From Bryopsis sp. KO-2023 (taxonomy: Eukaryota; Chlorophyta; Ulvophyceae; Bryopsidales; Bryopsidaceae): a stretch of 64,000 nucleotides of DNA. The DNA is taken from positions 1,984,001 through 2,048,000 of the forward strand of contig BSYQ01000014.1 of NCBI GenBank assembly GCA_030272585.1. The letters are read 5' to 3'. The notes beneath the pieces were generated by a model. It had not been told where the DNA came from. It saw only the letters and a program-made list of their open reading frames with translations, and made no database searches. Below, piece by piece: positions 22,701-35,922 of this stretch. The translations under genes were made by a program, and so were the position numbers. Position 1 is the stretch's first letter. Every line of letters starts with the position of its first letter.

Positions 22701-25700
22701 TCGGTTGGCCGCTGTTGTGCGAGTCGTCCAAAACCTCATTTCCCTGGAGCAGACCCCCGTCTGACTTCATGACAATTGCACTGGAGACAAACGAAGCCAC
22801 CATCGGGCCATACCCCTTTTCCCCATGTGAGTTGCCCACCCAAGATTCTACGCAGGCTCTCTCCAACTTGAAGTCCGATTTCTGCCCGAGGGACTGACAG
22901 GCTTCGGAGCACTTCGTTCCACAACAGGCACACACCAGAGTTGGGTCCCTGGTGAAAATTCCACCCCCTCCGTTTTTAGCTTCATTGTCGGAGATCGACG
23001 TGTTGTTCAAAAAGAGGGCCAGCGGCGTAAACGAGGGGGACCGACCTGCATCCGCCACCAGGTTCTGACTGGAGTGTCAAGTTGAAGATTTGAGCCACTG
23101 GATGGTGGGTGGAGAGACATACCTTTGCTATTCTGTTGAACATCGGCGAAAATTCCACCACCGAATTCAGCAAAGTTCCCGGTGATATTGCAGTCGTCCA
23201 GAGACACCATGCTTCCATTTCCTTGCAGGGGGCCTTCGACCCAAACGGAGCCACCCATTCCTGAGGCGAAGTTTTTGCTGAGCTCCAGATCCTTCCCGCT
23301 GAAAAGCGATTCTGAAACAAACACCGCCCCACCATCGACGGCTCGATTTCCAGAAAATATCCCCGAGGTTAGATTGAACCTGGCAAAATTGGCTAGTTTC
23401 ACCGCCCCCCCTCCCCCGCCAAACCTGTCCTCCTGGAAGTCACGGTTTCGCCCAGTGCCGGCCGCATCATCCAGCAGCAACCTTTTATCCTTCTGTCCAG
23501 ACCCTTTAGTTGAATCGGAGGTGTCATTTCCGAAAGCAGAGTTACCTCTGAACTCCACATCCTCCCCATTAAAAAGCGATTCCGAAACAAACACCGCCCC
23601 ACCATCGACAGCTTGATTTCCAGAAAATATCCCCGAGGTCAGATCAAACCTGGAAAAATGGACCAGTTTCACCGCTCCCCCCACACCGTCGAACCCCTCC
23701 ATGACCTCGTTGTTCTGGAAATCGCAGTTTCGCCCAGTCATAAAAACGTTGACCAGAAACATGGCCCCACCATCTTTCGTGATCCTTTGCTTATCAAATC
23801 GAACCCCATCCAATGAAATCTGCGGAGCTGGAGGAGCCCTCAGCGGCACAAAAACCTCTCTGACCAGCTCATCTTCCGGAAGACGGCACCTATCCTCATT
23901 TCTAGCATCAACCATTAGCCCCCCTCCCATGAACCCCTCGTTCCCTGTGAACTCCACATCCGTTAGATTGACTGCCAGGCCGTCGGATATTCTGGGGAGG
24001 AAGACCAGCAGCCCACCACCGCTCAATGCAACATTGCCTGAAAACGATGACTGTGAAATTTCGACACTCTTGGTGTCAAACAGCTGGATCGCACCCCCAT
24101 CTCTGGCTGTGTTGTTGGCAAATTTGTTGGTTTTGCCTGATATGGATAAAACGATTCCGGTGCCGTCCAGGGACATCGCACCCCCTTTTCCCCCCAGGGG
24201 CAAACTTCCCTGCAGAGGAAATTCAGGGGACGAACCCATGTGGTTTCCAGAAAATTCAACATCTTCCAGTTTGATGTTCAGGATCTTTTTCGCCTGTATA
24301 CACCAAGACAGAAAAAAAGAAAGTTAATTTTTTCCCCTCATGTAACCTGAACCCCCTTTTATTTGCATTTCTTTAAGGGCAGAAAAACATAGACGTATTG
24401 CACACACAAACTTCAAAGATTTTTGAAGTTTTATTTTCTGATAAACTGTGAAAATCAACCTTTGCATGTAGAGCTCCCCCAGCCACCGTCGCTTTGTTAT
24501 TGATAAAAGCTGTATCTGTGAAGGTAATATCTGAATCCTCGCTCAAACATGCAATGGCACCTCCTATGAGAAAAAACAAGAAACCCCCCCAAAAAAAAAG
24601 AAAAAGTTATTCATGATATACAAACCTAAAAATATATATTTTTCACTGTCAATGTCCCTGGCACCAGCCTTCGTCACTTCCACCAGGAATAAAATTCCAG
24701 GCTTGACTTTTTTTCAGAAAGATATTTTGTCCACTCGTAACTAAATTTTCTCCAAAAAACCTTCCAAGATTTTTTAAATTGCTAGAGATACCCCCAAACA
24801 TACAAACACATTTTAAGATTTTTTGCAGAACTCCCCCTCGACTTTTCCAGCAAGTTATTTGGCAAAAACTTAGTAATAAACTTAGTATATTTCTCACTTA
24901 GAAATAAGCAATAAGCAATAAAATAATAAAATCGTAGAGGTACAGGGATGTATTGTGTCATCTATTATGTGTTCAAGCAAAAACGTGTGAGTCATCACCT
25001 ATCATGGGTTCAAGCAAAAAAAAATAGTGACACAAAAAAGAGTGACCCTGTTACTCAGATCTTCACAACACCCATGCTCAGGATTTGCACTTGCGCAAAT
25101 TCCTACCGATTTTCCAGCTCAAAAAATCTCAGAAAATCCACCCCCTGGTTTGGAAGGGAGAGGCTGTTTGCATTGGATTATGGTTTACGGATGCTATGGA
25201 AGTTTTTTGCTGGAGAACTACTTAATTTCTGACCTTCAAATTTTTTTTAACACAAGAAAGGAACTGAGTACGGCGTTTAACAAATGCCGGTTTGATTTTT
25301 TATCGTTTGAGTGGTGGGCAAAGTGCACCCGCTCCATGGGACTTTTTTTTTTGCTCGATGGAATGCACTTGGAAAAGAAAAAAAAGTTTTTTCATCTCAT
25401 ATTCCACGTTGGAATCTTCTATACTTTTTCTTAAAATATTTGACGTGCGGAAAAAAAAAAAGATCGGAAGAAAAAAAAGGCGTTGAACGCATCAAAACAG
25501 TCCAAAAACATCAATCTAAAAAAGAAGTTCCAAAAATATTAATCTAAAAATGAAAGTCCAAAAATATTAAATTTTCTAATCTTGTATATACATATGTCGA
25601 TACTCCTCTTTTTCTGTTGGTTTTCATGCACCATTGATGTATGGGACCTTTATGGTGAACAGTGAGATGCAGCCAATGGAGTCACTCTTTTTTTTTTCCT

Positions 25701-28700
25701 AGAACCCATCATAGATGTCAATTCACTACACCCCCGTACCTCTACGGTTTTATGTCTGCTATTCCTGTTGCATCAATTTTCTCATCACAATACATAAAAG
25801 AATTTTCTCATCACAAGAAATTAAAGGATGCCCTCCTTAGGGTTCTTATACCCCACTACAAGCAGCCACGTGCCGATCGTCCCCCAAACAACACTCAGAC
25901 TGTACATCTAAACCACTCAAACATCAAGCATCTGGTTTACTTTTCTCCATCTAGCTGTCTATCCTCAATTTTTTTTTTTTAATTTTTCGTTTTTTTTGGG
26001 GGGAAGGGATTTGCGTTTTACCTAATATTTTTATAAGATCCACCTGATTTTCCAGCCTCGTTTTCACCGAAGAGAGTCAAGCCAGTTGTGGTGATGGTGG
26101 TGCCAGTGCCCAGTAGTGCGATAGCTCCGCCACTCCCCCTCTTGGCCTCGTTACCAGAGAAATATGCACCAACGAGGTTCAAATTAGCAGATTCTCCCTG
26201 GAAAACGACCAAAAACACCGCAAATTGTTGGCAATTGCCTGTTGAGTTGTGTTTGAAGCAATGCCAGACTAGTGGTTACCGATCGTGCAAAAGTGATGGC
26301 CTCAAGGATGACAAATGAGAAAAATGCTTTGTTTTTTCCCTTCTTCTGGAGACTTGGAAAACATCACAATGACAGACATAGCCACCCACATCCCCACGAT
26401 TCCTTCATTTTATTTATGTTCTGTTATATTATCCGATATATAAAAGTATATATATTTTTTACCTCCAAAACAATACCACCACCATGGAGCCCCGCTACGT
26501 TGTCTTTGACCATCATCTCTTCTTCTGCCACTAGGGTTGCTCCCTCCGATATGGCCAAGGCTCCCCCTCTCGAATTTTTAGCCGTATTTTTCAGAAATTC
26601 CACCCCTTTCTCCAGAGTGAGGATGGTTCCCTTTCCTGTGAGAAAAATCGCTCCTCCAGCGCCGTCCACGGTATTGTTCTCGAATTTGGTGTTCGACAGC
26701 CTCATTTTTGTGTTGATTAAAACTTTCTACAGCCAAAAAAATGAGGGGGGGGGGGGGGGGGAAGATACAGTCAGAAAAAAAATAATAAATAAAATATATA
26801 TACATATATATATATATGTGTGTGTGTTTCAATGATCTTTTCAAGTCATCCTTACTTGATTATGAAGGAGTGTATATTTGATTTGCTTTTCTTGAAACGA
26901 GAAGCGGAATTGATTTTTTATTTTATTACTATTATTATTTTTTTTATTTTTTTATTTTTTTGGGGGGGGGCATTCGTAATCTGTCTTGATCTCAAAACCA
27001 TTCAATTATTTTGATGAATAAGATTAACTTTTTTTTTCAAGTATTTTATCTGTTGAAAAAAAAAACCCTCTGATGGAGTAGCAGGGGGGGGGGGGCAGAC
27101 TGGGTTTGAGGTGAGGGCTGACAAGATCAATTCATAAATATTTCTTTTTCTTCCTCAATTCTGAACTGGTACAGTCTGACAAATCTTTTGAACCTCATTA
27201 CGGCCTCCATTTTTTTTCTGTATACCCTGCCCTCCACCTTTTTCTGAATAGTTTTTTTCACCCCAACAAAAACTGCCCTCACCTCACACAAAGCCGCAAT
27301 ATCATCTGGTCGATCTTCCAGCTGGATGAAATTTTCTTCAAGAAGGAGCCCCTCACACTCAGTTGCATCCACCAGCACGCATATATCCCTGGAGTCACTG
27401 CCAAAGGATTCGCAGCTGGGCGTCAGACTGAATTCGTTGTAAGAACCGCATTGCAGTTCGCATTGGCTTCCTGGCGGACTGTCCAGAACCCTGGGCACAT
27501 CACTTTCAAATCCCTGTAGAACAAAAAACCAAACGCAGCCACTTAGTCAATCACTTCACTTACTCAAGAGCTTTTTCCTATCCCAAGAAAGAATAAAATA
27601 AAATAAAGAAAATGGTCCTTGAAAAACGTCGAGACTCGACTGCTTGTCGAAACCCAGTGGTTTCTCCCCCCCCCCAAAAAAAAAACAATAGTAATAATAA
27701 TAAATATAGATATATTTTATTTATTAATTTATTTAAGAAAATCGAACTTGGTTGATATTTTCGTCCTTGGGCTTTAGGTTTCGATGAACTGAAAAATCGA
27801 TCTAAAAGAAAAATGACAACAACAAAAAACAAAAGCTTTAGTCATCCGCGACTTCGGAGTATTACTCACAATCAAATAAATGGCGCCCCCCGATGCCTCC
27901 TCTCCTAACGCATCCAAGTTTCTGGCAGAATTTCCTTTGAAAACGGTGTCCATCATTGTGATATTTTTGGCACTGGCTAGATAGACCGCCCCCCCTTCAG
28001 GCCCCGTTTGACCCGCTCCCCCCAGGCCGATTGCTGTATTTTCTTGAAACAGATTTCCTTTGGACGTGAAGCCAATGGATCTTCCAACGCATCTGATTGC
28101 ACCCCCCCTGCCAGGGATGCTGAAAGGAAATTCACCGACAGCTTCTGGGATGGTCCCAGGTAAGACGTGTCGCAAGGAGGCTTCATTTCTCAAAAACTTA
28201 CTGTTGGAAATTGAAAGGTCGATTTTCCATTGAATGCTTGCCTTTTTGGGACGTGCCACAAACACAACACACACACTATTGAAAAAATGGAATAAACAAC
28301 CCTTGCAATTCTTACTCCCCTCCTCCCTTCCCCAAAGAGAAAAAGAAATTAAATTAAAAAAAGCATCCAACCTGTTCAAAGCGAAAAAGATATTCTGACA
28401 CAAATATCGAAACTTTTTTTTTCTTTTTACCTTTTTTGTTTGTTTGTCTTGTTTTTTTTTTTTTTTTTTGGGGGGGGGGGGTGCAGCAAACCTACTGGAG
28501 TAATATATATCCATGTACTAGCCATTATTCTTGCTTGAAAAGTTTGGCAGCGCCTCAATAATCAAAAGGTTAGATTTCTAGCAATCAAAATCGAGTGTAT
28601 ATAAATACCAAGCACAATCTGTTTGCACCTGCCATTACAAATTCCAAAAGGAAACAAAAAACAAAAAAAATACATCAGGAAATCAATAGTCACCTGTGCC

Positions 28701-30834
28701 CATATCACCCCTCCTCCGTGTGCAATATTTTCCTCAAAAACTGAATCCTCGATGTCGACTTCGACTCTGCCCGATCCTGTGTCTTGCAACAGAAAAATTC
28801 CGCCCCCTTGAGCTACGGCTTTGTTTTCGTTCATTGTGCAGTTTTCAATTCTCATTTTTAATGTGGGGCCTTTCGCCCATATTGCTCCGCCACCATCATC
28901 GTCTGCATCCGAATTCAAAGTCCCAGCTGTGTTGTTGAGGAATTCGGTGTTCGTTATGGCCAATGTACTGGCTGGTGCCTTTCCCTGAAATGGAATTTTA
29001 TTCTTTTCAGTCTGACAAAGTAATTTTGTAAAAATAGAAAGCAGAAAATGAATCAACACAAGTGTCTGACGAAGGAAAGCAAAAACTGCAACTTTTCTTT
29101 AAAAAAGATGTAACTGCCAGAGTAGCTGAGCACTCCCGTTTTCACTGATTCTTTGTATCTTGATCTCCACCTTTCACTCTTCTTTAAGCCGCCAGTTTTT
29201 CTGTAAATCCTCAAAAAGAAAAACGAATACATATAAATAAATATCAGCCCCCTCCCATGCAACCCCCTTCAAAACGCACTCACCAAAATGTGCAGGGCCC
29301 CTCCTTTGCTCGCCGCATGATTATTCAGAAACCTCGATCCAGTCACTGTGATAAATGCCGGTGCCTTCTGAAACAGGGCTGCCCCCTTTCCTCCCCTTGC
29401 TTTCCCAAAATAGACCGACAGATTCTCCTCAAACACGCAATCCTTCACTTTCACCTCCATGCCAGGTGAATTCAAAAACACCCCCCCGCCACGTGTCCCC
29501 ACGTTTCTAGAAAACGCAACTTTGGTCAATGACAGGGATTCGGCGGATTTGATGTACATGCTGGCCGATCCATTCAGATTTTTGTTTTCGACAAAATCCA
29601 CCCCAGTGATTTCCAAGGATGCGGTTTCGGTGCCCTTGTCTTTTCCAATGTCGACCACGACTGCCGATGTGAATTTAGACTCAGTCGCACAGTCAGACAC
29701 AACGAAGTTCTCCAGCTCCACTCCTGTAGAGCTGTAATCATGCAAATCCACACAAGGAACTCCATCAGGATTTGAACTCAGGTTGACAAAGTGATGACTC
29801 AAGATGCCACTGAGTAAACAGTGGTTTCAAGCAAAACACTTCCAACCTCAATTCTTGGTTAGAATCATTGTCCGGGAGTGTCAGAATTTCACCATACCTG
29901 ATTTCAAGCAAGGGTTTTCCTACACCAGGACAAGTAAACACTGGCCGCTGCTTTCCCTGCCCCCCTGATGTCAATTTGATGGCATCTTTTATCACCACTG
30001 TGGTGGTGGGTTTGATAATCAGTCCTGGTTCGATTGCAAGTTTCCCTCGGTGCGGAACACAGTCCACAAGCTTCTGAAAGTCGTTTTTGATTTCATCTAA
30101 TACTCCCTGGGTGACTGAAAAATCACTCCCCTCAAAAATAGCATCACAGTTCTGGGCACCTGGTTCATTTTCACCACATGGTTTACTCAGAATCACATCT
30201 CAGTTTCCAAACTGCAGAAAATCGCCATCAAGCAATGTCTGCCAGACATCCAGAAAACTTTATTAATGTCGGACTCAGCTGGATCCATCCTGCCATAATC
30301 CACCCCGGCGAGAGCTTAGTTCTCTCAGACTTTATCAAAGCGTGGGGCGATTCTGCGTAAGGCCCGCGCGTACGACATGGCGGCGCGCGCGTGCGTTTTG
30401 AGTGAGGAACGGTGACTTTGGGTGAGAAACGCCCGATCGCAGATTTGAGTTTTGCCTGCTGAGAAAAGATTCTATGACAGACATAGCGGGAATCGTCCAT
30501 GCTGCGGGGTGGCGCCGCCCAGAACTCCCTCACTGGAGATTCTCGTATTGAATGACCATGAGAACTTTTCTGGCTCGTATCAAAGTGACCAACAATGTTC
30601 GACTAGGAAAACCCATAAACAAGATAGAATGCTTTCCCGCGATTCAGCAGCGCACGTGCGTTTCCTGTCCATCTCTCTTCACCAATGCTTCTTGTCAGGA
30701 CACATCGATCAGTAGAATAAACGAAACTCACCGGCAATATCCGGGCGTAATATCAAAAAGAACGCAGCGAAGAATAGACCTATGCAGCCCTGCGATGAAA
30801 TTCTTCCAAACTCAGCTGTCCGCTGCGACACCAT
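19776..30834 (-). CDS. Giant Pmp-repeat beta-helix protein with TRP-like membrane domain, 14 exons, 1955 aa
   Basis: Exons: 30834-30732, 30198-29898, 29809-29284, 28984-28694, 28241-27870, 27513-27283, 26726-26463, 26197-26044, 24563-24460, 24293-23123, 23045-22132, 21624-21355, 21257-21167, 20851-19776. All phases agree and the total is 1956 codons. Exon 1 is a signal peptide (ISSQGCIGLFFAAFFLIL). Residues about 130-1270 carry many copies of the paired motifs GGA(I/V) and FxxN, the signature of chlamydial Pmp-type right-handed beta-helix repeats. The strongest are in exon 10, with two near-duplicate blocks (GIFSGNxAVDGGAVFVSESLF). A Cys-rich GCC2/GCC3-like segment (CRQCETNSFSF, CKPCPTSTTC) precedes TM helices. 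A C-terminal TRP-like multi-pass domain follows (YHNDHVYWEIVVMARKALLG, then LHSQPYR). This architecture is known from large algal and stramenopile surface proteins. A surface adhesion or sensor role is likely but unproven. Internal plus-strand frames are shadows. Confidence 0.88.
24597..26043. other. Largest Pmp/TRP-gene intron (part)
   Basis: The intron between exons 8 and 9 of the Pmp/TRP gene runs 26043-24564 and is much longer than its neighbours. It is A/T-rich with T/G homopolymer blocks. I find no nested gene. Confidence 0.5.
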
Positions 30835-32291
30835 TTCGTCAAAGTGTTCTTTTCGTTTCAGCTTTATCTTTCACAGCTCAACGGTTGTCTTCCACTTTTG
30901 AGGAGCTGTTCTCTATAGTGACGGCTCCTCTACCGAGCACGACGTCAGTAAAATTTCGCTTCTGTGTTTCTTTTTTTGGATTTCCACTACACAGCACACT
31001 CTCATATCAGGTTTACTAAGCTTTTCGGTTGTGTTGCGATTTTCGTCCTCCTACGAAGTTTTGGCGTTAAAAGAGTGTTTCACCACCCGATGCACTGTCT
31101 CACTGTTTCTGATTTTGCCTCTTGATCACTTTTTGCTCCAGAAGAGGTTGCCAATGAAAGGGTTTTTTGGGATGAATCGAACACGTGATCCAGGAGTGTT
31201 TGGACATGACAGTCATGAAGGGCTGGAGGATCGTGCAAAGTGGAACTATAATAATAAACTTACTGGACTCGATCCAGTTGGGTGGAACACACAAGAGACA
31301 CAGTTGAGCTTTGCCCTGAAGGGACTTACAAGAACTATCTTATCGTTTCTTCCACAACATTTTATCCTTCCCCTTTCCAAGTACTGCCTGTCCTCCAGAA
31401 AACCACTGTACTTTGCCAATACACCAAATCTTCCTGTAGTGCCTGTGACCCCTCACGAAAGCTCACGTGATTCACCCTCTACCTCTTCCTCCCCTAACCT
31501 TTTCTACAGGAGCCTCGTAAATTGATGCAACACATCTTGGATTATTGGCCCGTCGTTTTTTTCAGGATTCTTGCCTATTCTTCCCCCTTTCGGAGAAAGC
31601 TCCTCTTGCTCCGAAAGGGGGTGGCTTTCAAGCAAACAAACATTGGGATCGAAACAACAGCGAAACTCTGTTCCTGGGAGGGCGGGCATACCCCCTGCGG
31701 GACCAGTGAGCATCCAGTTCATTGCCACTGTTGGGTTTCTGAGATTCTATGAACGGCAAAAGGTTTGAGTGAATGTGTCAATGAGTCATGCTGTAAATTG
31801 TAGTCATAGCTTAGTAAGGGATCCAGAAAGGATAAGGAAGGAGTTGAGAAATTGGAAATTGACTCTTGTAAAAGAGTCAGTTCCCCCTCTCACAGACACC
31901 ACCTTATCCTTTCCGATCCACCGATCCTCTTGTAAAGAGTGTGGTTGCAACTTTGAGACTCGAGAGTTCAACACGTCATAAGTTGATGTTGGGAATTTGC
32001 GACATCACACTTTGAAGTGCGTAGAGTGAGACTGTGTGTCTCGGATTGTGTAACGTTCTCTTCAACCTTGAAGTTCGCACGGGGACACAAGTGTAACAAA
32101 GCCCAGTAAACCTGGTGCCAAGGTAAGAGTGAGCTGCGTGGTGGAGGTCCCAAAAAACACAGAAGCAGAGTCCTTGAAATTCGAGATTGATCGAGGAGTC
32201 GACTTCACAGTGACGAACTTGTGTAACAACGGAATACCGATATCGGAGTTCGAAAAAAGAAGTGCAACGAAACGGTGTGCAGCGGAGAACA
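30835..32291. promoter_or_regulatory. Divergent promoter region of the Pmp-repeat gene pair
   Basis: It separates the start codons of two head-to-head paralogues, so both promoters must lie here. A 13-bp-stem hairpin (31583-31595 with 31609-31621, ccccctttcggag facing ctccgaaaggggg) is the only clear structure. The open frames here show no coding features. Confidence 0.5.
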
Positions 32292-35200
32292 ATGCATGAA
32301 AATACGAAAAAGCGAGGAAGATTTTCGTCGCACGTCTCCAAATTTCTGCTCGTTGCTGTCTTATTCGCGGCACAAAGCTTGGGCGCCGCCGGTGAGATGA
32401 ATGCGGAGCAGGGAGGTCTCCCTGTTGTTCGACACGTTTCCCCTTTGGGCATTCGGGCGAGATGGTTTCGGGTGGCGGCACCCGTGTATCTGTCATAGAA
32501 TAATTTCTCGCCTCACTCCTGGCCCTATCGCCATGTCGGACTCGTGGGCTTTACTCAGAACCGCTCACTGAACGTAGAAATTCTGGGAGGGGGGGATGAT
32601 TCTGGCAAGACACATCTAGCGGAACAGCCGTCGTTTTCGTTTTTCAGCCTGGACGTTAAAAATCCATGTGAAGTTGATGGTGATTTTTCTGCACCAATTG
32701 ATCCTATGCAAACTGAGATGTGATTCTGAGTAAACCATGTGGTGAAAATGAACCAGGTGCAAGGAAATGTGATGCTATTTTTGAGGGGAGTGATTTTTCA
32801 GTCACCCAAGGCGTATTAGATGAAATCAAGGACGACTTTCAGAAGCTTGTGGACTGTGTTCCGCACCGAGGGAAACTTGCAATCGAACCAGGACTGATTA
32901 TCAAACCTACCACCACAGTGGTGATAAAAGATGCCATCAAATTGACATCCGGGGGGCAGGGAAAGCAGCGACCAGTATTTACCTGTCCTGGTGTAGGAAA
33001 ACCCCTGCTTGAAATCAGGTCTGGTAAAATTCTGACACTCCCGGCCAATGATTCTAACCAAGAATGAGGTTGGAAGTGTTTTGCTTGAAACCACTGTTTA
33101 CTCAGTGGCATGTTGAGTCATCACTTTGTCAACCTGAGTTCAAATCCTGAGGGAGTCCCTTGTGTGGATTTGTTTGATTCCAGCTCTACAGGAGTGGAGC
33201 TGGAGAACTTCATTGTGTCTAACTGTGTGACTGAGTCAAAAGTCACATCGGCAGTCGTGGTCGACATTGAAAAAGACGAGGGCACCGAAACCGCATCCTT
33301 GGAAATCACTGGGGTGGATTTCGTCGAAAACAAAAACGTGAATGGATCGGCCAGCATGTACATTAAATCCGCCGAATCCCTGTCATTGACCAATGTCGCT
33401 TTTTATAGAAATGTGGGGGCACATGGTGGGGGGGTGTTTTTGGATTCACCCGCCGTAAAGGTGAAAGTTAGGGATTCCGTGTTTGAGGAGAATCGGTCAG
33501 TCCATTTTGACAAATTGATGGAGGGCAGGGGGGCAGCCCTTTTTCAAAACATGTCGGCATTTGTCACAGTAACTGGATCCAGATTTTCGAGCAATTACGC
33601 CGAAAGTGCAGGAGGAGCCATGTACATTTTGGTAAGCATTTGCAAGGATGGCTGCAGAGGTTTGATCATTTCCACAATTTTTTGACTTCAAATTAAAAAA
33701 ATTCAAATTGATTTTTCTTCAGGGAGAGCCGCCGGCTAGTACATTGGCCATAACAAACACCGAATTTTCCAACAACAGAGCAGGGAGTTTGAAACCGGAC
33801 GTCGACAGAGATGGCGGGGCGATCTGGGCAAAAGGTCCCACATTTGAATTGAATGTGAAAAATTGTACCTTGGTGAAAAACAAAGCCACAGGCCAAGGGG
33901 GGGGGATTTTTTTGCTGACATCCATACGACCGGGCGAAATCAAAACAGAAATCAAAGACACAATTTTCGAAAAAAATGTTGCGTTTATCGGAGGGGCGAT
34001 CTGGGCACAGGTAATCATTTCACTTATACGTTTATACAAGTTCATGATTTTTTCTTCTCCCTTCTTAATTTCGTTTTTTTTCACCCCAATCCCCTCCCCC
34101 CTTCTCTTCCCTGAATTGACAGCGGCAAGCAGCTTTTCTTTTTGTTGGTTTGCTTACTCCGCTCGCCTGAATTTCAAGGGATAGGGTTATGTAAAAAAAA
34201 TTCATATTCTGGCTTCTTCCCGATTATTGCATTTTAACAAGTTAAAAAAAATGGTCATTTAAAGAAACAGATTTTCCTCCAGAGTCCTCCCTCGGACCAA
34301 CAATCGTATATACACACGATGAATGTTTTATTTTATTTCAATGTTTATTTTGACATTTTTTGTCCCTTGTCTTTGGGGTGGGTGGGTCGAAAGGCATCCA
34401 TTCAATGGAAACTGGGCCTCTCGATTTCCAACAGCAAGTTCTTGAGCAATGAAGCCCTGCTGCAATTCGTTGAGCCAGGGAGCATTTTCGAGAACGCCAC
34501 TCAGTTTTCTTTCATCGATCCCGGCCAGGGGGGCGCCCTCGCATGCATTGGAATCTCCATCGACCTCAATTCCAAAGGAAATCTGTACGAAAAAAACACA
34601 GCCGTCGGCCTGGGGGGCGTGGATCAAAGGGGCCCCCGGGGGGGAGCGATCTTCATAGCGGATGCAGAAAACGTCACCATGACAGACGATGTTTTTAGGG
34701 GAAATTCAGCCATACATCTCGACACATTAGGGAAGGAGGCGTTCGGGGGTGCCATTTACCTGACGGTGAGTAACCCTTATCCATTCCAGGCAAAACCATG
34801 ACTGTTTCACCACTTTCTGACCCGTTTTTCTTAAATTTTGTCATGTTCAGCATATCGAATCAAACCTTGCGCACCAGAGAAAAGATCCAGGTCGAAAGGC
34901 AAAAAGAAAAGCCATCAGAGGAGTCTATGTTTGTGTTTTTTTCCAGGCAGTAGGAATTGAAGCAGCCAGGGTTACGGGCACCCCACCAGGAAGCCAATGT
35001 GGACTCCAGTGCGATGGAAATGTTCAAGCGCAAACCCTTGGAATATCGAATCTTAGGGCCGGCTGTGGAATTCTGAACAGCAACAGCCCGAGGCTGTGTG
35101 TGTTGATGAACGCAACCGAATGTGAAGGGGTCATTCCTAAAGAAAACTTTATCGTTTTCAAAGGAAGGCCAGAAATCGGAGCTAGGTGTAAGGTGTGTGA

Positions 35201-35922
35201 TTCCCCCTTTGGTCAAATTTGTAAATTTTCTCTTTCCAGGATGGTGGGGGGGGCGTTCAGTTTTCCTCCTATGATTGAAAAAGCTTTGTTGAAGGGTTTG
35301 TATGTTTCGAGTAAAAACTTGGAAAAAGAGAGAAGCCACTTTGTTTTTTTTTCTCCATTGTTGCGAGGCTGGAAATAATTTAAAAAAAGTGCTGAAAAAA
35401 AAGAATAACTCCAAAAAATGGACCTTGAGCAAATTGCCACTACAAGGAAAAAATCGTCCTCTAGATTTTTCCAGAGCACTCGTCAATTTTCGAAAGAAAG
35501 AAAAAAAATTCCCACCTCTCTTTTGGCTGCAGACCATTGTGATCAACTCGAACATGAGGCTGTCAGACACCAAATTCGAGGAAAACACCGTGGATGGTCC
35601 CGGAGGAGCGATTTTCTTGACAGGAAGGGGAGCCATCCTCACTTTGGAGCAAGATGTGGAATTTTTGAGAAACTCAGCCAAGAAGTCGCGAGGGGGGGCC
35701 TTGGCTGTGGGGGAGGGAGCGACTCTGTTCGCTGAAGAAGACATGATGGTCAAAAAGAACGGTGGAGGTAAGACAACCAAGGGATTCGATTCAGAACTGG
35801 TGAGGAAAAACATGGGTTCAGCAAGGAAAGCCGTTTTCAACACCTCTAGAAGTAAGCGTGTGTTTTTTTTTCCCTGGAAAAACATACATTGGATGCACAC
35901 ACTGCTTCACTGGCTGGATTAG
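32292..35922 (+). CDS. Truncated Pmp-repeat paralogue, secreted, about 740 aa
   Basis: Exons 32292-32391, 32718-33018, 33106-33631, 33723-34010, 34394-34765, 34947-35192 and 35533-35922 keep one frame. They correspond one for one to exons 1-7 of the minus-strand gene; exons 3 and 5 are exactly equal in length. The signal-peptide exon (SKFLLVAVLFAAQSLGAA) ends in phase 1, like its partner. The beta-helix motifs GGA/FxxN are kept (GGGVFLDS, GGALACIG, GGAIFLTG). The last exon lacks a stretch before the usual donor and reads on for about 50 unrelated residues to a stop. The paralogue's later repeats, Cys-rich segment and membrane domain are absent. It is either a soluble short form or a decaying copy; a phase-1 donor at 35768 leads nowhere I can find. 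Exon 2 and the following intron are almost identical to the other copy, and similarity falls away from the centre. Confidence 0.75.

Noticed and set aside
30796-31019. Plus-strand ORF starting MKFFQTQLSAATPF as a secreted protein
   Set aside because: It lies antisense to the signal-peptide exon of the Pmp/TRP gene and shows no further coding features.
30199-32717. Idea that only the plus-strand Pmp copy has a signal peptide and that inversion of the spacer switches it between the two genes
   Set aside because: The minus-strand gene has its own signal-peptide exon at 30834-30732 with a phase-1 donor matching its acceptor at 30198.
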